DNA of 64,000 nt from Phascolomyces articulosus (Eukaryota; Mucoromycota; Mucoromycetes; Mucorales; Lichtheimiaceae), in the NCBI GenBank assembly GCA_025677815.1, contig JAIXMP010000047.1, positions 62,001 to 126,000 of the forward strand. Reading direction: 5' to 3'. Positions 36,206 through 54,281 of the stretch are shown one piece after another (position 1 is the first letter of the stretch; the number at the start of each line of letters is the position of its first letter). The notes beneath the pieces were generated by a model that saw only the letters and a list, made by a program, of their open reading frames with translations, was not told the origin of the DNA and searched no databases. Position numbers and translations under genes: made by a program.

Positions 36206-39010
36206 ACCTCCTCCCCCCGACTGTAACTAATGATTTTACGTATAATAAGTAATGTGAATTATGATGATGATCACATGCTAGTTTCACAAATACTTTATTT
36301 TGTATATTCCTGTCTATCATATTTACTTGTGTTTTATTGCTATTCACCATTACCTTAATTGTATATATCATAGTAGGCTATTTATCCAAAATGGTGTGGT
36401 TGTCTAATTATTACATCGACTACGTATTAGTTAAATTAAAAAGCTTTACTAACGATCACCACGATCATTCTATATCTTTTTCTACTATTTGAAGTATGGG
36501 TTTTATAAGTGTTTACATGCCTATGTATATTCCAGGATTGTATATTTTATGTGATATGTCGATTATTACCATAAATAGCAAAAAATACAATAAGCATGCA
36601 TACGTGTTGTGTTTTGTACAAAAATAATAATTCAGAAGTATTAAACTTTCTAGTATTCGTACCCTATAATAACATAATGACATGAAAAAACACTCTTCCA
36701 TTTTTTTTGTTCTTTGGCTGCCATGGATATGATGCATATAGCATACATGTTCATGGGAATGGAGGTTATAAGAGTATCAATAAGTTTTATTACGTAAGTC
36801 AACCAATTGTCATTTTATTATTAACAAACAGAGTGGCAGTATATCCATATGGAAGAGTTCCCGAACGTTTGGTACTTTTTGTCAAGATAGTATATGTTAT
36901 TGATGTACTATAAGTTATCATTATAATTCCCACGAATGGGAAGCAACAGGCTTAATTCATAAAGATGATAACAACAATTCATCTTGTTTAAGATGCACTG
37001 TTGTGTTTCATTAAAACGTTATTTATTTATTTGCTTCCAAATATAACTTTTAAACCATACCTTTCCAAGTAAAGTTTATTTTATTTTTTTCCTTTGATGA
37101 AAAAATTAATATAATATTTCTACTTTTGAAAAAGAGACGAAGAACAGGTACCGTCTTATTATTTAACATGCAAAACATGCAATAGAATTATATTATAAAA
37201 TATCGAACCCGGTCTTAATAATTAAGAATTGGTGTTATTTGGAAACAAGAGAAATAAGAGGTGCTTGATGATCATCTATTGTAAACATTATTATATTAAA
37301 TTTGTAATTATTACTAAGAAGATCATGCTGGCTATCCATTCCCAACGGCGATTTTTTTTTTTTTTTACAATTAAAAAATGACAAAGAAGGATTTTATACT
37401 ATGAAAGGCAATGAACCAACAAAATGAATGATAATAAATTATTTCTCTTCTATCTCATCGTAATAAAGAAGGGACCCGAGAAAAAACGTGATTTTCTACC
37501 TCTTTCTTTCAAAATTCAAGTCATAAGTATAATCATATGCATTCCATAAAAGTATATTATATATTCTTATACCAATATCGTACGACACATACCATTCTAT
37601 AACTCCATAACAACTGGTACTATTACTATTACTGCTTAAACTGAAAATGAGTTGATCCGTGCTACTATTGAATAGGCATGTCAAATTATATATTTTTAAA
37701 AATAAGAAGGTTTAAATTGCCGCTAATATATTGGCCACGTTTTTCATTATTCGATTTAAAAATCTGATCTCTATCTGGAAAAAGTTGGTTCTATACCATA
37801 TTACTATTGATTATAATAAGTTAATATGTTAACCTAATAGATAAATATTATCCTACTATCCAATGTATTTTTTCAAAAGAATTATGATTTCTTCTATATA
37901 AATTATTAAGTAATGATGAATAACAAGAAGTATTATTTTATGGATGGTATCATCATTAGTATATTGTCCGACCCTTTGATTAATTTGTTACGCAGTGTTG
38001 GTTGGGCGTTTGTGTTATTATAATAGTGTGTGATGGATAATGTGTGCAACAAGAATTTCAACACTTTTTTGATGAAACCGCGTGCAAAAAAAATGATGCT
38101 GGTCACTTAAATATATGTCTTTTTTCTCCCATTCTACATTGATATTAGACTATATGTATCTATGAAAAAAAAGAATTTCTTGATTTTATTGTATTGTATA
38201 TAAAATAAATCCTTATCATCTTAACTAAGAATTAAGGATTTACGTTCTAGATCGGAGGATGATCCAAGCTTGTTTCAGATTACTATTTACACTCGTGTTA
38301 CCATGGTTACCCTATTCAACCTGTGCCTGATGCAACATTCTCTATTTTTGTGAAAGTACAAAAAAGAAACTGTCAACCTCTTGTACAATCATCATCAGTA
38401 ACATTGTCATTGGTATTGTTTGTTATTAGCAAGAATAGATTTATTATATTTAAACAGGAAGACATCTTTTTGATTATCATAGTAGAATATATGTAACTGT
38501 ATTGTTGAGAATGATGATGGGGCAATTGTAGATGATAATACAATATGTATGGCGGAGCGTAAAGGGGTGTTTTGGCAATGTAATTATTAAATAGCATAGG
38601 TATTATTATATTCATCTGCTTGAGAAAAAGACTTTAGAGAGTAATAAAAATTGGGCTCCTTCTCTATCTTCTGTCTCTTTCTTTCTCTCCTTCTTCTTTT
38701 TTTCCTCGTGACATATTTTTTATATATTATATAAAAAAAAAGAAATAATTTATTTCATTTTGCAAAGTTTAGACTTATAAAACAATATATTTTATCTTTT
38801 TGGTTTTTTTCCGGTTAAAGGTAAATGAAGTCTTCATGAAGTCAATGAAAAAAAAAAGGCACAAAAAAAAGATGAATAGCCATTTTTCTTAGTTGATTTC
38901 AAAACTAGTTTTCCTCTCCTAACTTCATCAACCTTTCCTTTTTTTTTTTAGTTTTTTTTTCTTCTTTTTTTCTTGTTATTCATTTTTTTTTCTTTTCTTT
39001 TTAATTCACC
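36206..39010. other. Intergenic, A/T-rich; promoter side of the RRM gene
   Basis: 2.8 kb without a gene I can support. The last 330 bases before 39011 are strongly pyrimidine-rich (several T/C runs), a common promoter/5' leader character in this window. Short ORFs in the stretch are not convincing. Confidence 0.6.
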
Positions 39011-41038
39011 ATGGCAAGTACTGAAGCCAATACAACAACGCCAACAAACGTTCCTGCTGTTGCCACACCAACAACCACAACGAATACAACGAATGCCGAT
39101 AAAGCCAGTAACAGCGCTTCAACAGCAGCTGGTAGTAATAATAATAAGAATAATACCGATGAGACAGTAGCAGCAACAACCTCACGACAAAAAGGTGATA
39201 ATGGTGCAACAACTACTACATCAACAGGCGGTCATAATGGGGCAACAGCAACTGCTAATTTAATGACACCTACTTCACCACCTTATCCTCCTTATTATGT
39301 CGATCCAGCTCATTACGATCGTCATCACCATCCTAATGGAGGATTTGATGAATCATCTTCTTATGCATATGTCTATCCGTTGAGTCCACAATTTTCGGTC
39401 CAATATTACTCTGAACTGGGCTATCAAAGTTACCCTGGTTCACCTGCATTGCATCCACAATCACCTCCCGTCAATCCTACAAGTCCACCTTTTAGTCCTA
39501 CGTTCCAATATCAACATCATCCTCATCCACCTTCTTCTGGTATTACTTTATCACCTCCTACCCATGCGTATGTACTTCCACCCCATCATCATCAGCAACA
39601 ACACCATTTCCCACCTTTACATATTTCTTCCCCTGTATTGACAGGCACGGCATCTGTCCCTGGATCGCCTCCACATCAATACGTTCAACCTTTACCTGGT
39701 TCTTATAGTTTATCCACTGATCAACGTCATAAACGTCATCATTCTCATCAAACACAAGAACAGCCCATTAGTTATCATTCTCATAATATTTATGTTCGTG
39801 GATTGTCTTCTACTACGACGGATGAGTCGTTTTTGGAACTTTGTCGAGTGTAAGTTTAAATTTTCATATTTATCCATCCTCTATCTATAAGAGAGAGAGA
39901 AATGAATTCCTAATACATCATTCTATATAGATATGGTAACATTGCCTCATCCAAGGCTATTATCGACCAAAAGACAGGTGAATGTAAGGGATATGGATTT
40001 ACTATGTTTGAAAATCCAGATGATTGTCATCGGGCCATCGATGGTCTTAATAAAGCGGGATTACAGGCATCATTTGCTCGAGTTGGACAGGTGAGTAAAA
40101 ATTGATTATGCAGTTTTTTTTTAAAAAAAAATTATTCACTTTTTTTGAGGGAACCTTTTATTTAATGATAGGAATCATTCAGTTCACGTTTGAGAAATTT
40201 ACAAGATGAAACATCTACAAATATATATATTTCTAATCTTCCATTGGATATGACAGAACAGGTAATATTGGATAGAGAAGAGGAAGAGAGAGAAAAAATT
40301 GAAAAACTAAATGATTCATAAATATAAATCTATAGAAATTGGAAGAATTGTTCCATCCACACAAGACCATTTCAAACCGTGTATTACGTGACCCACAATC
40401 AAATATGAGTCGAGGTGTTGGATTTGCAAGGTAAAAAAAAAGGAGATTGTGGATGGTGTATAAAAAGAAAAATGGAAAAAAAAGCTTATTCATTGTCTGT
40501 ATGCATGTTAATTAGATTGTCAGAACGTGGATCGGCAGTAGCTATCATTGAAAAATTCAATGGTCAAACAGTACCTGGTTCATCTGCACCACTTCAAGTA
40601 CGATTTGCTGATTCACCTGCTCAAAAGAAGCTTAAAAATCAAACAGCTCGTAAGAGGATATTAAGACCTCGAGATTTTCAACCTATGGCAGGTTTCCCTG
40701 TTAGACCAATGATGCCTATTACACCTGAAACAATGCTTGGTATTGCTCCTACTGGATATCAAGATCCACAACAGCAGTAAGTTGTGTATATAAAAGAGAG
40801 AATGATTTTTTAGGTATTCAATGTGTATTGATCCTGGTAATTATTTTTTAGATATGTTTATTCTGCAACAGGCACTACTGCTACTGCAACCACTGGAGAA
40901 GAATCAACTACTCCTTCGGACAAAGCTGTACCTACTACACCTCCACCTCCATCAGAAGCTAATTCAGAACAGCAAAAGACAGATGATACTATCCAAGATT
41001 TGACCTCACAAGTAGAATCTATTTCAGTCAGCAATTAG
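39011..41038 (+). CDS. RNA-binding protein with two RRM domains (RBMS/MSSP-like)
   Basis: Probable RNA or single-stranded nucleic-acid binding regulator. Exons 39011-39849, 39931-40090, 40172-40261, 40336-40430, 40516-40776 and 40852-41038 give 543 residues. The N-terminal 255 residues are low complexity (Thr/Asn/Ala, then Pro/His/Ser/Tyr-rich). RRM1 spans about 259-333 with RNP2 NIYVRGLS and RNP1 KGYGFTMF. RRM2 spans about 350-430 with RNP2 NIYISNLP and RNP1 RGVGFARL. The spacing and the QVRFADSPAQKKLK tail after RRM2 resemble the RBMS/c-Myc single-strand binding group. The Thr/Pro-rich C terminus ends ESISVSN. Every intron lies within or just around the RRMs. The cellular target is unknown. 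Confidence 0.85.
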
Positions 41039-41356
41039 TTTTTTTTTTTCCTTTTCTTTCTCCCCCCCCTTTTTTTTCTCTTTTTTTCCTTTTGTGTGTA
41101 AATTTAGTTATATACTTGGGTCATTTTTTGTTGTCGAAAGAAAAAAAAAAGAATAGCAAAGTTATAACAAAATCCACCCTTTTTTCCTCAATTTCAACTT
41201 ATTCTTTGATTTATAATCAATTTCTTTGGTAAAATTATTGAATAATAATATAATAATGTTTCACTTTTTTTTTGCTGCGCTTTCCAGAGCATAAAAGCGG
41301 AATTTTCGCATATGGTTTTTTTTTCTTTTTTTTTTTTTCTTCAACTGATTTGAATT

Positions 41357-44893
<3,537 letters not shown>

Positions 44894-45227
44894 ATCCAAA
44901 AAAGAATACCAAAAATCACCTTCTCTTAATAACTTAGTATATAGTGGTATACAATTGTAAATAGCTTACTTTAATAACATGATGATTCGCTATCATTCAA
45001 CAAATTTATACAAATTTCATTATAATAATTCGGAACTTATCCGGTTGTCCAAAGAAGAAGAAAAAAAGGAGAACAAATAAGGGAGAATATATTAATTATT
45101 TTTTTCTATCATCGTAGTTATTAACTGAACAACAAACGCATTGGTTGCGTGTTGTATTGTGCTGTGAAGTGCCACCTTTTTGTTCTTCTTTTTCATATAT
45201 ATATACCTATCGGATCGACAGGTCCGG

Positions 45228-45263
<36 letters not shown>

Positions 45264-46218
45264 TGTAATACTTTATCTGTTGTGGAGCAAATAATAAATT
45301 GAATTAAAGTTGTTGTTATACAAGAATAAACAACTGTTTTTTTAGAATTCTTAAAATCAAATATATCCTTAACAATTATTATTATTGTTTGTAGTAATAA
45401 TAAGTCATTTTATTATTTTTGATTGATTTAAATACGAATACTATCCAATTATTATTATTATGATGAAGAAAAAGAAGAAGAGCAAGAGAAAAATAATCAT
45501 ACTAAATATAGACTTAGCCAAGTACGGTGGATATGGATGGATGATGCATTATATTGCAGCCACCGGACATGAAAGATGCATATTATAAATTTACTTTTTT
45601 GATCTCACAATCCATTTTGATTTACTGTTCAACCAATTCATTTATCATGACTACAAATAAACTAATTCTTCTTCTTTAACTGATGTTCTTCATATAGACT
45701 TTGCTTGGTTAATGAAGTATCGTTATGTGGTAGTTAAATAAAAAAGGAGTAACTAAGAAGTGTATTTCAGTCCAGGGCACCAAGGCAAAAAAAGAACTTT
45801 TTAAACTGCATGCATGATGATACATGTCAACAAGCAAATAAACAGATAGTGTGTCTCTATCCCACAGTCAGTTTCCTCCCCCACTAATAGCTTCCCCCAA
45901 AAAATAAAACTTGTTGGTACTTCTTATCCGAATGAAATGATCAAGTTGTTGTTCCTTGTTATTGTAGATGATGTTGATGATGTATTATTATTATTATATA
46001 TAAATATACTTATGAAACCAATTTTTTTTTATTTTGGTACTCCTCCTTCTTCTTTTCTTCTTTTCTTCTTTTCTCTCTTTTTTTTTTCTTATTAAACTCT
46101 CTTTTACTTCTTTCAACTCTCTTTTTTTTTTCATATCAATATATATATATATATATATATAATAAATTACATACTGCTACATATTCAATCATCAGCACCA
46201 TCATCATTCATTACTATT
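44894..46218. other. Intergenic with (GT)n and pyrimidine-rich leader
   Basis: 1.3 kb. A (GT)n run lies at 45230-45258. From about 46020 to 46140 the strand is dominated by T/C runs, followed by (AT)n at about 46140-46161, directly upstream of the Sel1-repeat gene. No gene seen. Confidence 0.65.
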
Positions 46219-47214
46219 ATGTCTACATCTGTATTAGATCAAATTGTACAGTCATCACGACGAGCTTTTATCAAATTACAACAACATCATCATCACTTAC
46301 ATCATCATCATAAAAAACAACGATCCAATATCAAAAAATATAGTATACAACCTATGAATGATTATGCTGCCTTGGTATCATTAGCTGAAGATTATCTTTT
46401 TGGACGGAACGATAAACCGCGCGATCAAGCACTTGCAGTAGAACTGTTACACACGGCCCATGACTATGCACCCGCGCAAGCCATTCTTGGGTTCTGTAAA
46501 GAATTCGGAATTGGTACTCCACAAGATTTCCGGGCAGCCGAACAATATTATATGGCATCAGCTACAAATACTACTTCAAGTAGTAGTACATCTTCCTCTT
46601 CAACTTCTTTATTTTTACCATCATCACCAACGCATCATTATCCATTATCATCACCATCATTATTAGAGCAAATAAATAATGATCATGTGGATGAACCATT
46701 ACAACAGCAACAAGAAGATTTACGTATGTTGGCTATTTTAAGATTAGCATTTTTAAGAAAATATGGTCGACCTGGTATCAAGATCGACAGAAGCGAATCA
46801 GAACATTGGGAATCACTTGTACAGCAACATTATAACAGTAGTAGTAGTAGTAATATAGCGATTCATTGGTTACAAAGGGCGGCTTCCGAAGGTCACTGTG
46901 CCGCTAGTCAATATTGCCTTGGTGTTTGTTTTCATGATGGTATTGGTGTTCCCAGAAACCCACATGCTGCATTCGGGTGGTACAAGAAAAGCGCCGAGCA
47001 AGGCAATTGTCGTGGACAAGGCATCCTTGGTTATTGTTACGGTGAAGGCTTTGGTGTCGAGAAAGATCAACATATGGCTCTTCATTATTATCATTTAGCA
47101 GCTCATCAAGGTGAAACAGTGGCCATCTATAACATTGGGTAAACTTATATTTTCATTATCCTATTATTCATATACTCATATATTCATATATTCATATTCT
47201 TCTATCTATCTATC

Positions 47215-47299
<85 letters not shown>

Positions 47300-48924
47300 G
47301 ATATATATATATATATATATTAGATATTGTTATGAAGATGGCATAGGTGTTGAAAAAGATGTTCAAGAGGCTGTTAAATGGTACCGGATATCTGCTGAAA
47401 ATGGCAACGCTTTCGCACAAAATTCGCTTGGGTAAAAAAAAAATGATTTATTTATTTATATCTATTTTATTTGTGTGTGTCATACAATAATTCATTAACA
47501 ACAACACCCTGTCTTCTTTCGCAGCTATTGTTATGAAGATGGTATCGGGGTTGAAAAGGATGTAGAGCAAGCTGCTCTTTGGTATCAACGATCTGCAGAA
47601 CAAGGCTACCCCTGGGCTCAGTGTAATCTTGGTTACTGTTTTCAGAATGGTATCGGATTAACGCAAGATGCTGCTATGGGGGCTTATTGGTACGCCGAAG
47701 CAGCACGACAAGGTCATTCTCGTGCACAACATAACTTGGGCTTTTGTAAACAAAATGCCATTGGCGTTGAACGTAATGAACAAGAAGCTGTCAAGTGGTA
47801 CAAGAAATCAGCACAACAAGGCAATATTTTTGCTTTTCATTCTCTTGGGTAAATATTGATCTAACGATCTATCTTTATTCTATATATGATATAGTTATAA
47901 AAAAAGAAAGGCTCCCTCATGTAACAATTGTAAATGAATTATAGGTTTTGTTATCAAAATGGTATTGGTGTTGAACGAAATGAACATGAAGCAGTTTATT
48001 GGTATAAATTAAGTGCAAAAAAGAATCATGCACCTGCTCAATTATCATTGGGTTTTTGTTTGCGTAATGGTGTTGGTATTGAAAAAAATGAACAAGAGGC
48101 TGTTCGATGGTTTACTTTGGCTGCTGAACAAGGAAATGCATTGGCACAAAATTCATTGGGCTTTTGTTATGAAGAAAGCATCGGTATGGATGAAGCCGAC
48201 ACGAAACAAGCCGTTTATTGGTATCAAAAATCAGCAAAACAAAATAATCCTTGGGCACAGTGTAACCTTGGTTTCTGTAAGTTTATTACTATTACTTTAC
48301 GTGCATACATCTATCTACAGCCACTTTTCAGATAATATATCAATTCTCACACACTTTTATTTATGTATGTACTAGGTTATGCCAATGGAATTGGTGTGGA
48401 AATGGATGCATCTCGTGCTGTCCACTGGTATCGTCGTGCAGCTACCCAAAACCATGCACGCGCGTTGGACAAGCTGGGCGTTCATTTACAAACAGGCATT
48501 GGCGTACGACAAAATCATGCATTGGCGGTAAAATATTTCCGTCGAGCAGCAGAACAAGGCCATACTGCAGCACAATATCATTTAGGCCTATGTTATGAAC
48601 GTGGTATGGGCGCAACTGTCAATTTACAAGAAGCTTTATATTGGTTTGAACGGGCTGCTTTGGTATGTTTATTCTAATATATTGTTCCATTCTACCTTTT
48701 CATCTTGGAGAGGATTGACGTTTAACAACTAAATCAATTCCATATTATATAATTAAATAATATAGGCGGGTTGCCGAAGTTCACATGAACGATTACGACG
48801 ATTATTGCTACGTTATTGTTTAGAAAATGCTTCGGTTGCCAACATGCTGGATTCCGAGCAATTATTTCCAAAAGCATTCCATTCGATCGGTTGGATAACT
48901 GGTTACAGTGCCCCAGCTGCTTAA
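46219..48924 (+). CDS. Sel1-repeat protein
   Basis: Alpha-helical repeat scaffold protein; related fungal proteins act in chitin-synthase activation or ER quality control, but no such role is shown here. Exons 46219-47138, 47324-47431, 47525-47848, 47945-48276, 48376-48662 and 48766-48924 give 709 residues. The N terminus has a His-rich stretch and, after two repeats, a Ser/Thr-rich low-complexity insert. From about residue 215 onward there are about ten consecutive Sel1 repeats with the consensus A..(L/I)G.CY..G.GV..(N/D)...A..WY..(S/A)A.QG. Four introns interrupt the repeat unit inside the LG-(F/Y)CY motif, four times at the same position, consistent with repeat-plus-intron duplication. No signal peptide or Skt5 prenylation box was seen. 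Confidence 0.88.
47215..47299 (+). repeat. (TAT)n microsatellite in first intron of the Sel1 gene
   Basis: An 85-base perfect TAT run, followed by an (AT)n run to the acceptor at 47323. It makes this intron 185 bases against roughly 90-100 for the neighbours. Confidence 0.95.
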
Positions 48925-49776
48925 AAAAAGCAATGTTTATATATAGCACCCTTTCTTATACATCAACAACACCAACATCAACATATCATCATTACATCAT
49001 ATTACACATTATACAACTGCATATTTAACAACAATAACAAGCAACCTACTACTACGCATAATTTTTGCTTTCTTTTCTATAAAAAAAAAGTTTTGTCATT
49101 ATATATAACATTAAATTTTACCCTCACATTTCTTTTATTTTTTGCATCATTTCCTACTTTTTTAATTCTATTATGCATTCATAAAGCAAGTTTTTTTTTT
49201 ACATCCTTTTCTTTTATAATTTTGTATAACCCATTTTCATATTTACACTTTATTAAATAATGAATAATAATAATAATAAACACATGTTTTACTGATTAAA
49301 AACTTGATATAAACTTTTATCAGTTTTGACTTAGTTCACACTTTTTTGAATCGCTTTCATGTTTTTGATCCATATAGAAAATAGTTACAATGGAATATAA
49401 CAACAGTAATAAAAGCACGTTCCACATTATTTACAGTTTACCTTTAAACAGGATTCTTCTAGTTGTGTTACTAGAAAACTCATTCTTGTGGCCCCCCCCC
49501 CTCATTTCATTGCCGGGATCAGCAATCCGTCGTATAATATTTTTGGTAGTACAATATAAAGTTACTCTAATGGCCATCTAATGGGAGAATTGTACAGCCT
49601 ATAGTAGTCCCTCTTCTCTTTTTATACAAAGATATGAGCTACATCTCATCAAACAAAAAATGTCTTTTCAAAAAGAAAGACTGATTTTTTATTACATAGT
49701 CAGTGAGCTATGTATCAAACATATAAACTTTTAGCCATAGTATTTCATGTACACATGGAGGTAATATATTATTATT
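48925..49776. other. Convergent 3' spacer
   Basis: 852 bases between the Sel1 gene and the end of the second MFS gene, both transcribed toward it. A/T-rich with T runs and a C9 run near 49493. No gene supported. Confidence 0.6.
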
Positions 49777-52566
49777 TTACAAGCTGTATCGATAATCAGG
49801 ATGTCGATCACCAATAATTTTTTCCCCACCATATTGAATAAGGATTTGCTCCTTTTTTTCAACACAATGTAGCTGATTCATTTGGTCTCGGTTCCTATTA
49901 ACACGGGATAACATAAAGCGAAGTAATATGGCTGTAGTAATACTTAATGCAATACTACAAAGCGCAATTGTATGACCCATAATATAACGAGGAGGATCAA
50001 AATAGGCATGACCACCAATGACAAAACCGGCAGAGTCTGACATATAGAGGATAGCTGTCGCAACAGCTCGTCGAGTCAATCCAGAGAAGTTATCTGAGCA
50101 CCATGCGCCTCTGACAGGCATAAAGCCAAGCTATATATAAAGTAATTCATATTCACAAGTAAAAAAATTAATCAGATATTATTATTATATTATTTATCAT
50201 TGGCAACTTTTTTCTGATACATTTATGATATATAAGAGCGCTTTAGGTAGAATCATACTCACCCAACCACATATAAATAGACAGACAGCAAAATAACGTA
50301 CTCCAATATACTGATCAGGAACAAACATGATCATTAATAATCCGAGTGCAATAACTGAAAACATTATAATCAACAAGTAGGCACGTTGGGAAAATTTATC
50401 TAATAATATAATGTAAGAAAGATTATGCATTTAAGTAAATTTCTTGATAACGACTCTTAGAAAAAAATTAACTTTGTGCTACTTTTCAATTTCTTTCTCT
50501 CTAAAGATCGTAGCAAATATGCATATTGTATAATAAATGACGCACGAAAATAAATATTACCTGATAGCCAGCTCGAAAGATATATGACAAAGCACGCAAT
50601 GAAATTGGGTGGTGTAGTAAGTGCCAGTGAAACTGGTGCACTCCAATTTCCCATTCCATCAATAATATCAGGTAGATTGAGTCTACCTCCACTTACAGCA
50701 ATAGCACTTGTCATGAATAGGAGCATATAAAAGTAGAGCTTCCAATCGGTTATAACACTCAATACTTGATTCCAAGACCATGAATACACAGCAGATGTAG
50801 ATTCGCGCTCTATGTACATAAAATCCATTTTTTATATGAAAAAGGGTTTAAATATAATAAATGAAAGTATACTTTGAATAACATATAATATATCACATTC
50901 ACTATGTAATTCTAGATATTATACTATTTTCCTCTGATCGATAGAAATAATATATATATCAATACCTGAAACTAATCGCTCAATGGCTAAGCGTCTTTCT
51001 TCATCAGTCAAAAACTTTGCTGATTGTGGACTATCTGGTAATAATAGTAAACAAACTGTACCACATATCACACTAGGGATACCAAAAATGATAAAGAGCC
51101 TGAAATATATATTCACACACATAACGCTTAATATAGCATCATAATATGAAATTTTACAATATAGTAGTTTTTCTCATTTATTATATGAACCAATTAGAAA
51201 ATCAAAAACGGATTCTTAGATACTCACCATTGCCAAGATGATCTGACCGCATTTGACACCGGTATTTGAGTTACTGCTAGTGCTATAAGACCTCTAACAC
51301 TTGCTCCAATGCTACCTGCAATTCCAATCCAACCGAGTCGTTGAGCTGATTCACACCTTCGGTACCAAAGTGATACATAATAGCTATTTTTATATAACAA
51401 GGGGCAAGATTTGTTTCATCAATAAATAATATTTTTCATATTATCTCAAGTACACAAAAGCTAAAAAAAAAAAAAAAAAAAAAGATGGCTTGGGATAATA
51501 TTCACTTACACTTGGACAGCACTATTAGCTAAATTTTAAGTAATATATATAAAGGTAAGAAATGTTATTGCTGAAAAAAAAAATATAGAATACCTATTGC
51601 AACGTCATGATACGTATGATAAAAAAAAATATGTACCTGCAGAGCAAACGCCTGGAATAATTTGGCATACCAACAAACCTGCAAAATTTGTTACACCTGC
51701 AGTTGCCATTGTAACGCCACCCCAAGTTCTTTTTTTGTGTTACAACAGCATTAGTCTGGCATCTTTCTTTTTCTTACTTGACACTCTCACATTATTCTCA
51801 CACCCATCCCCATCCTCCTTTTTAAAACTATATAATTCCAAAACCTACAAGGCTAAACAGCCAACAAGTAATGATGGACGCCATCTTCGAAGAATCAGGT
51901 TAATAGGAATACACAAGACAATGAATAATAGAAACGGTGCCGTCAAACACCAACGATATTCAGCTTCGGTTAAATGGAGATCTTCCATTATGCCCACAAT
52001 CTTCGCATTAGGTAGAATGTCTCCACTATTATATACCCATGTTAAATTAGTAGGGACCATTAAGGATAAAGAATGAGAATATTATGTGTATATATACGGA
52101 ATTGATGAACACAGTTTACGATAGAAAAGCCATAAAGATTATTACAATTTTTGTTATAACAATGGTGGAAAGTAACAGTATTATAATAATTGTTTTCTTT
52201 TAGGAATTGTAAAAGTAGTTGTAATAAATTATTGCTTACCCATCATATCGATTGCATATTTCCCAAAAACTGAATATTATTAGGATATGAGTATCCAATT
52301 TTCTACCATCATAGTTAAAAAAAAAGAACATTAACATTCTGTATATTCATTAAAAATTATAATGAAGTATTGATTTACCGAACTAATTTTTTTTCTTCTG
52401 GTGAAATATGTTGACTATCCAAAGTTGACAAGTCATCATCGATACTAGTTTTTACCGCTGTAGTCGTGGTTGCTGTTGTAGGACTAAGGTCTTGGATCGG
52501 AAATGAATGCTCATTTTGCTTTCCTTCAGTAATATGCGAATTGCTCTTATGAAGGGAAGATATCAT
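49777..52566 (-). CDS. MFS transporter, anion:cation symporter (allantoate/nicotinate permease-like), copy 2
   Basis: Paralog of the transporter at 33711-36205, opposite strand. Exons 52566-52379, 52302-52240, 52025-51849, 51728-51637, 51528-51510, 51383-51228, 51099-50966, 50809-50561, 50399-50263 and 50130-49777; 522 residues. Exons 2, 3, 4, 5, 7 and 8 have exactly the same lengths as in copy 1 (63, 177, 92, 19, 134, 249). TM1 is RKLDTHILIIFSFWEICNRYDG. YVSLWYRRCESAQR, DNFSGLTRRAVATAI and HPDYRY recur. Start is the first true ATG (MISSLHKS); an upstream TTG was rejected. Identity by eye is moderate, so the duplication is not recent. Confidence 0.88.
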
Positions 52567-54281
52567 ATTATTCAAAGGAATGAGAACGCTAAATATATAT
52601 AAAAAAAAGATTAAGGAATCACTATTGCCATTAATAAGAGTTTTATACTCATTACGTTACCATGTTTTTTCTCTCCCAGTATTGTTTGTGCTTTTTTGAT
52701 CTAGTTACTATCGTTGTTGTGTGCATGTGATCACTTTTTGTTTAATATATATAAATATAAAATTCATTGGCCGATGCTTTTTTTTCCAAGATTCTATTTC
52801 CTTTTTACTTTTATTGAAAAATTATGTATGTTTCTACTGAATCCAAGGATTGAATTTAAACATATAAAAGTTTTCGAACACAGTATCATTTTTATTAGTG
52901 ATAATAAAATTTCTTAATAAATACCTTTTATCGTCTTGTACTATTAAAACATATGTTGATATATAATTATAAAGTATGATGGCTTTTTATGGGATAAGAA
53001 AAGTTACTATATACAAGTTACCTCCGACTTGTAATGGGTGGATATTAGGGGGAAAGTAGTAAGATATGTATATTAAAAAAAATATCGAGCTTTCCCAATA
53101 GATTTAATGATGAAACATTAAATCTCATTCTATTATAATTCAAATTACACAGTAGCTAGTTAAAATAAACATAAATAAAAACAAGGAATCATTTTTTGCG
53201 TTTCCAAAAGTATGGATACAAATAAATTTATTTGAAACTACTAAGCCGAGATTAAATAACATCATCAATAAAATTTAATGTTCAGTAAGTTCATGTGTAT
53301 AAGAAACCTGAAATAAAAGAAGTAAGGAACAAAAAAGTTAAAGCTATATGATAGCCTAGCACAGAATAAAAGATATATCTTCTTCAATAAGCAGTATTAT
53401 GACACCAATAGCTATAATTACTTTAGCTCAATTTCAATGATTAAACAATGAGGTCGCTATGTAAGATATATTGATTTGTCGATTATACCATTATTATACG
53501 TAAAAAAAATTAGAGGTACTCTACTACTACCATTATCATTGATTTCGCTGCTACTTCTGATCGCTAATATTGCTCATCCTTATTTTTTAATTTGTTTATT
53601 TGTAAAAAACTACTCGTTTCCTATATGAATCTGCGTAAAAGCAGCTTGAATAAAAATGTCGATCAAAATTGCCTTGCACTCAGTTACTTTTAAAACGTAA
53701 AAAAATGTTACTAATAAATTTTTTTTAGGAAATAGCATGTCGCTTTATTTGATAAAAATAAACATGCTTCTTGGGCGAAAGAACAACACAATTATCAAGT
53801 TCAAACGAGAGAAATTTACCTGTCGATAAGAAGTATCTCGTTATCTTTTATCATTATTCTTGTTCTCTTTCTTTCTCCATGCATAGTCTAGCTTACGTTC
53901 TGTGCAGGTATTTTAAGTAATTAATATACAAAATCGAATGATAATTTTCCTATCAATACTTGATCTATAATTTTAATTGCTGATCCAGTAGTACCTAATA
54001 AATAATAATTGATATGTACATTATAGAAATTATAGAGGAATTATGGATAAAATGATATGTTTCTGTTTGTCGTAGCTAATCTTCGTTGGGGTGACAAGCT
54101 TCCTTTTCAAATACTTCTTGTACGATTATGTATTTAAAAATAATCGTCATCATTATTTCCTTTTCTATCACTTCTCGCGATGCTTAGCATTCGACTTAGC
54201 ATCATCATCAGTATCATTATATATTATTACCACCATTGTCATCATCAAGTAACGCAGCATGTTATTATAATTATACTATTA
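52567..54281. other. Intergenic, A/T-rich, nothing supported
   Basis: 1.7 kb upstream of the second MFS gene and downstream of the frameshifted gene at 54282. Short ORFs have no coding character. No repeats beyond short A/T runs. Confidence 0.6.
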
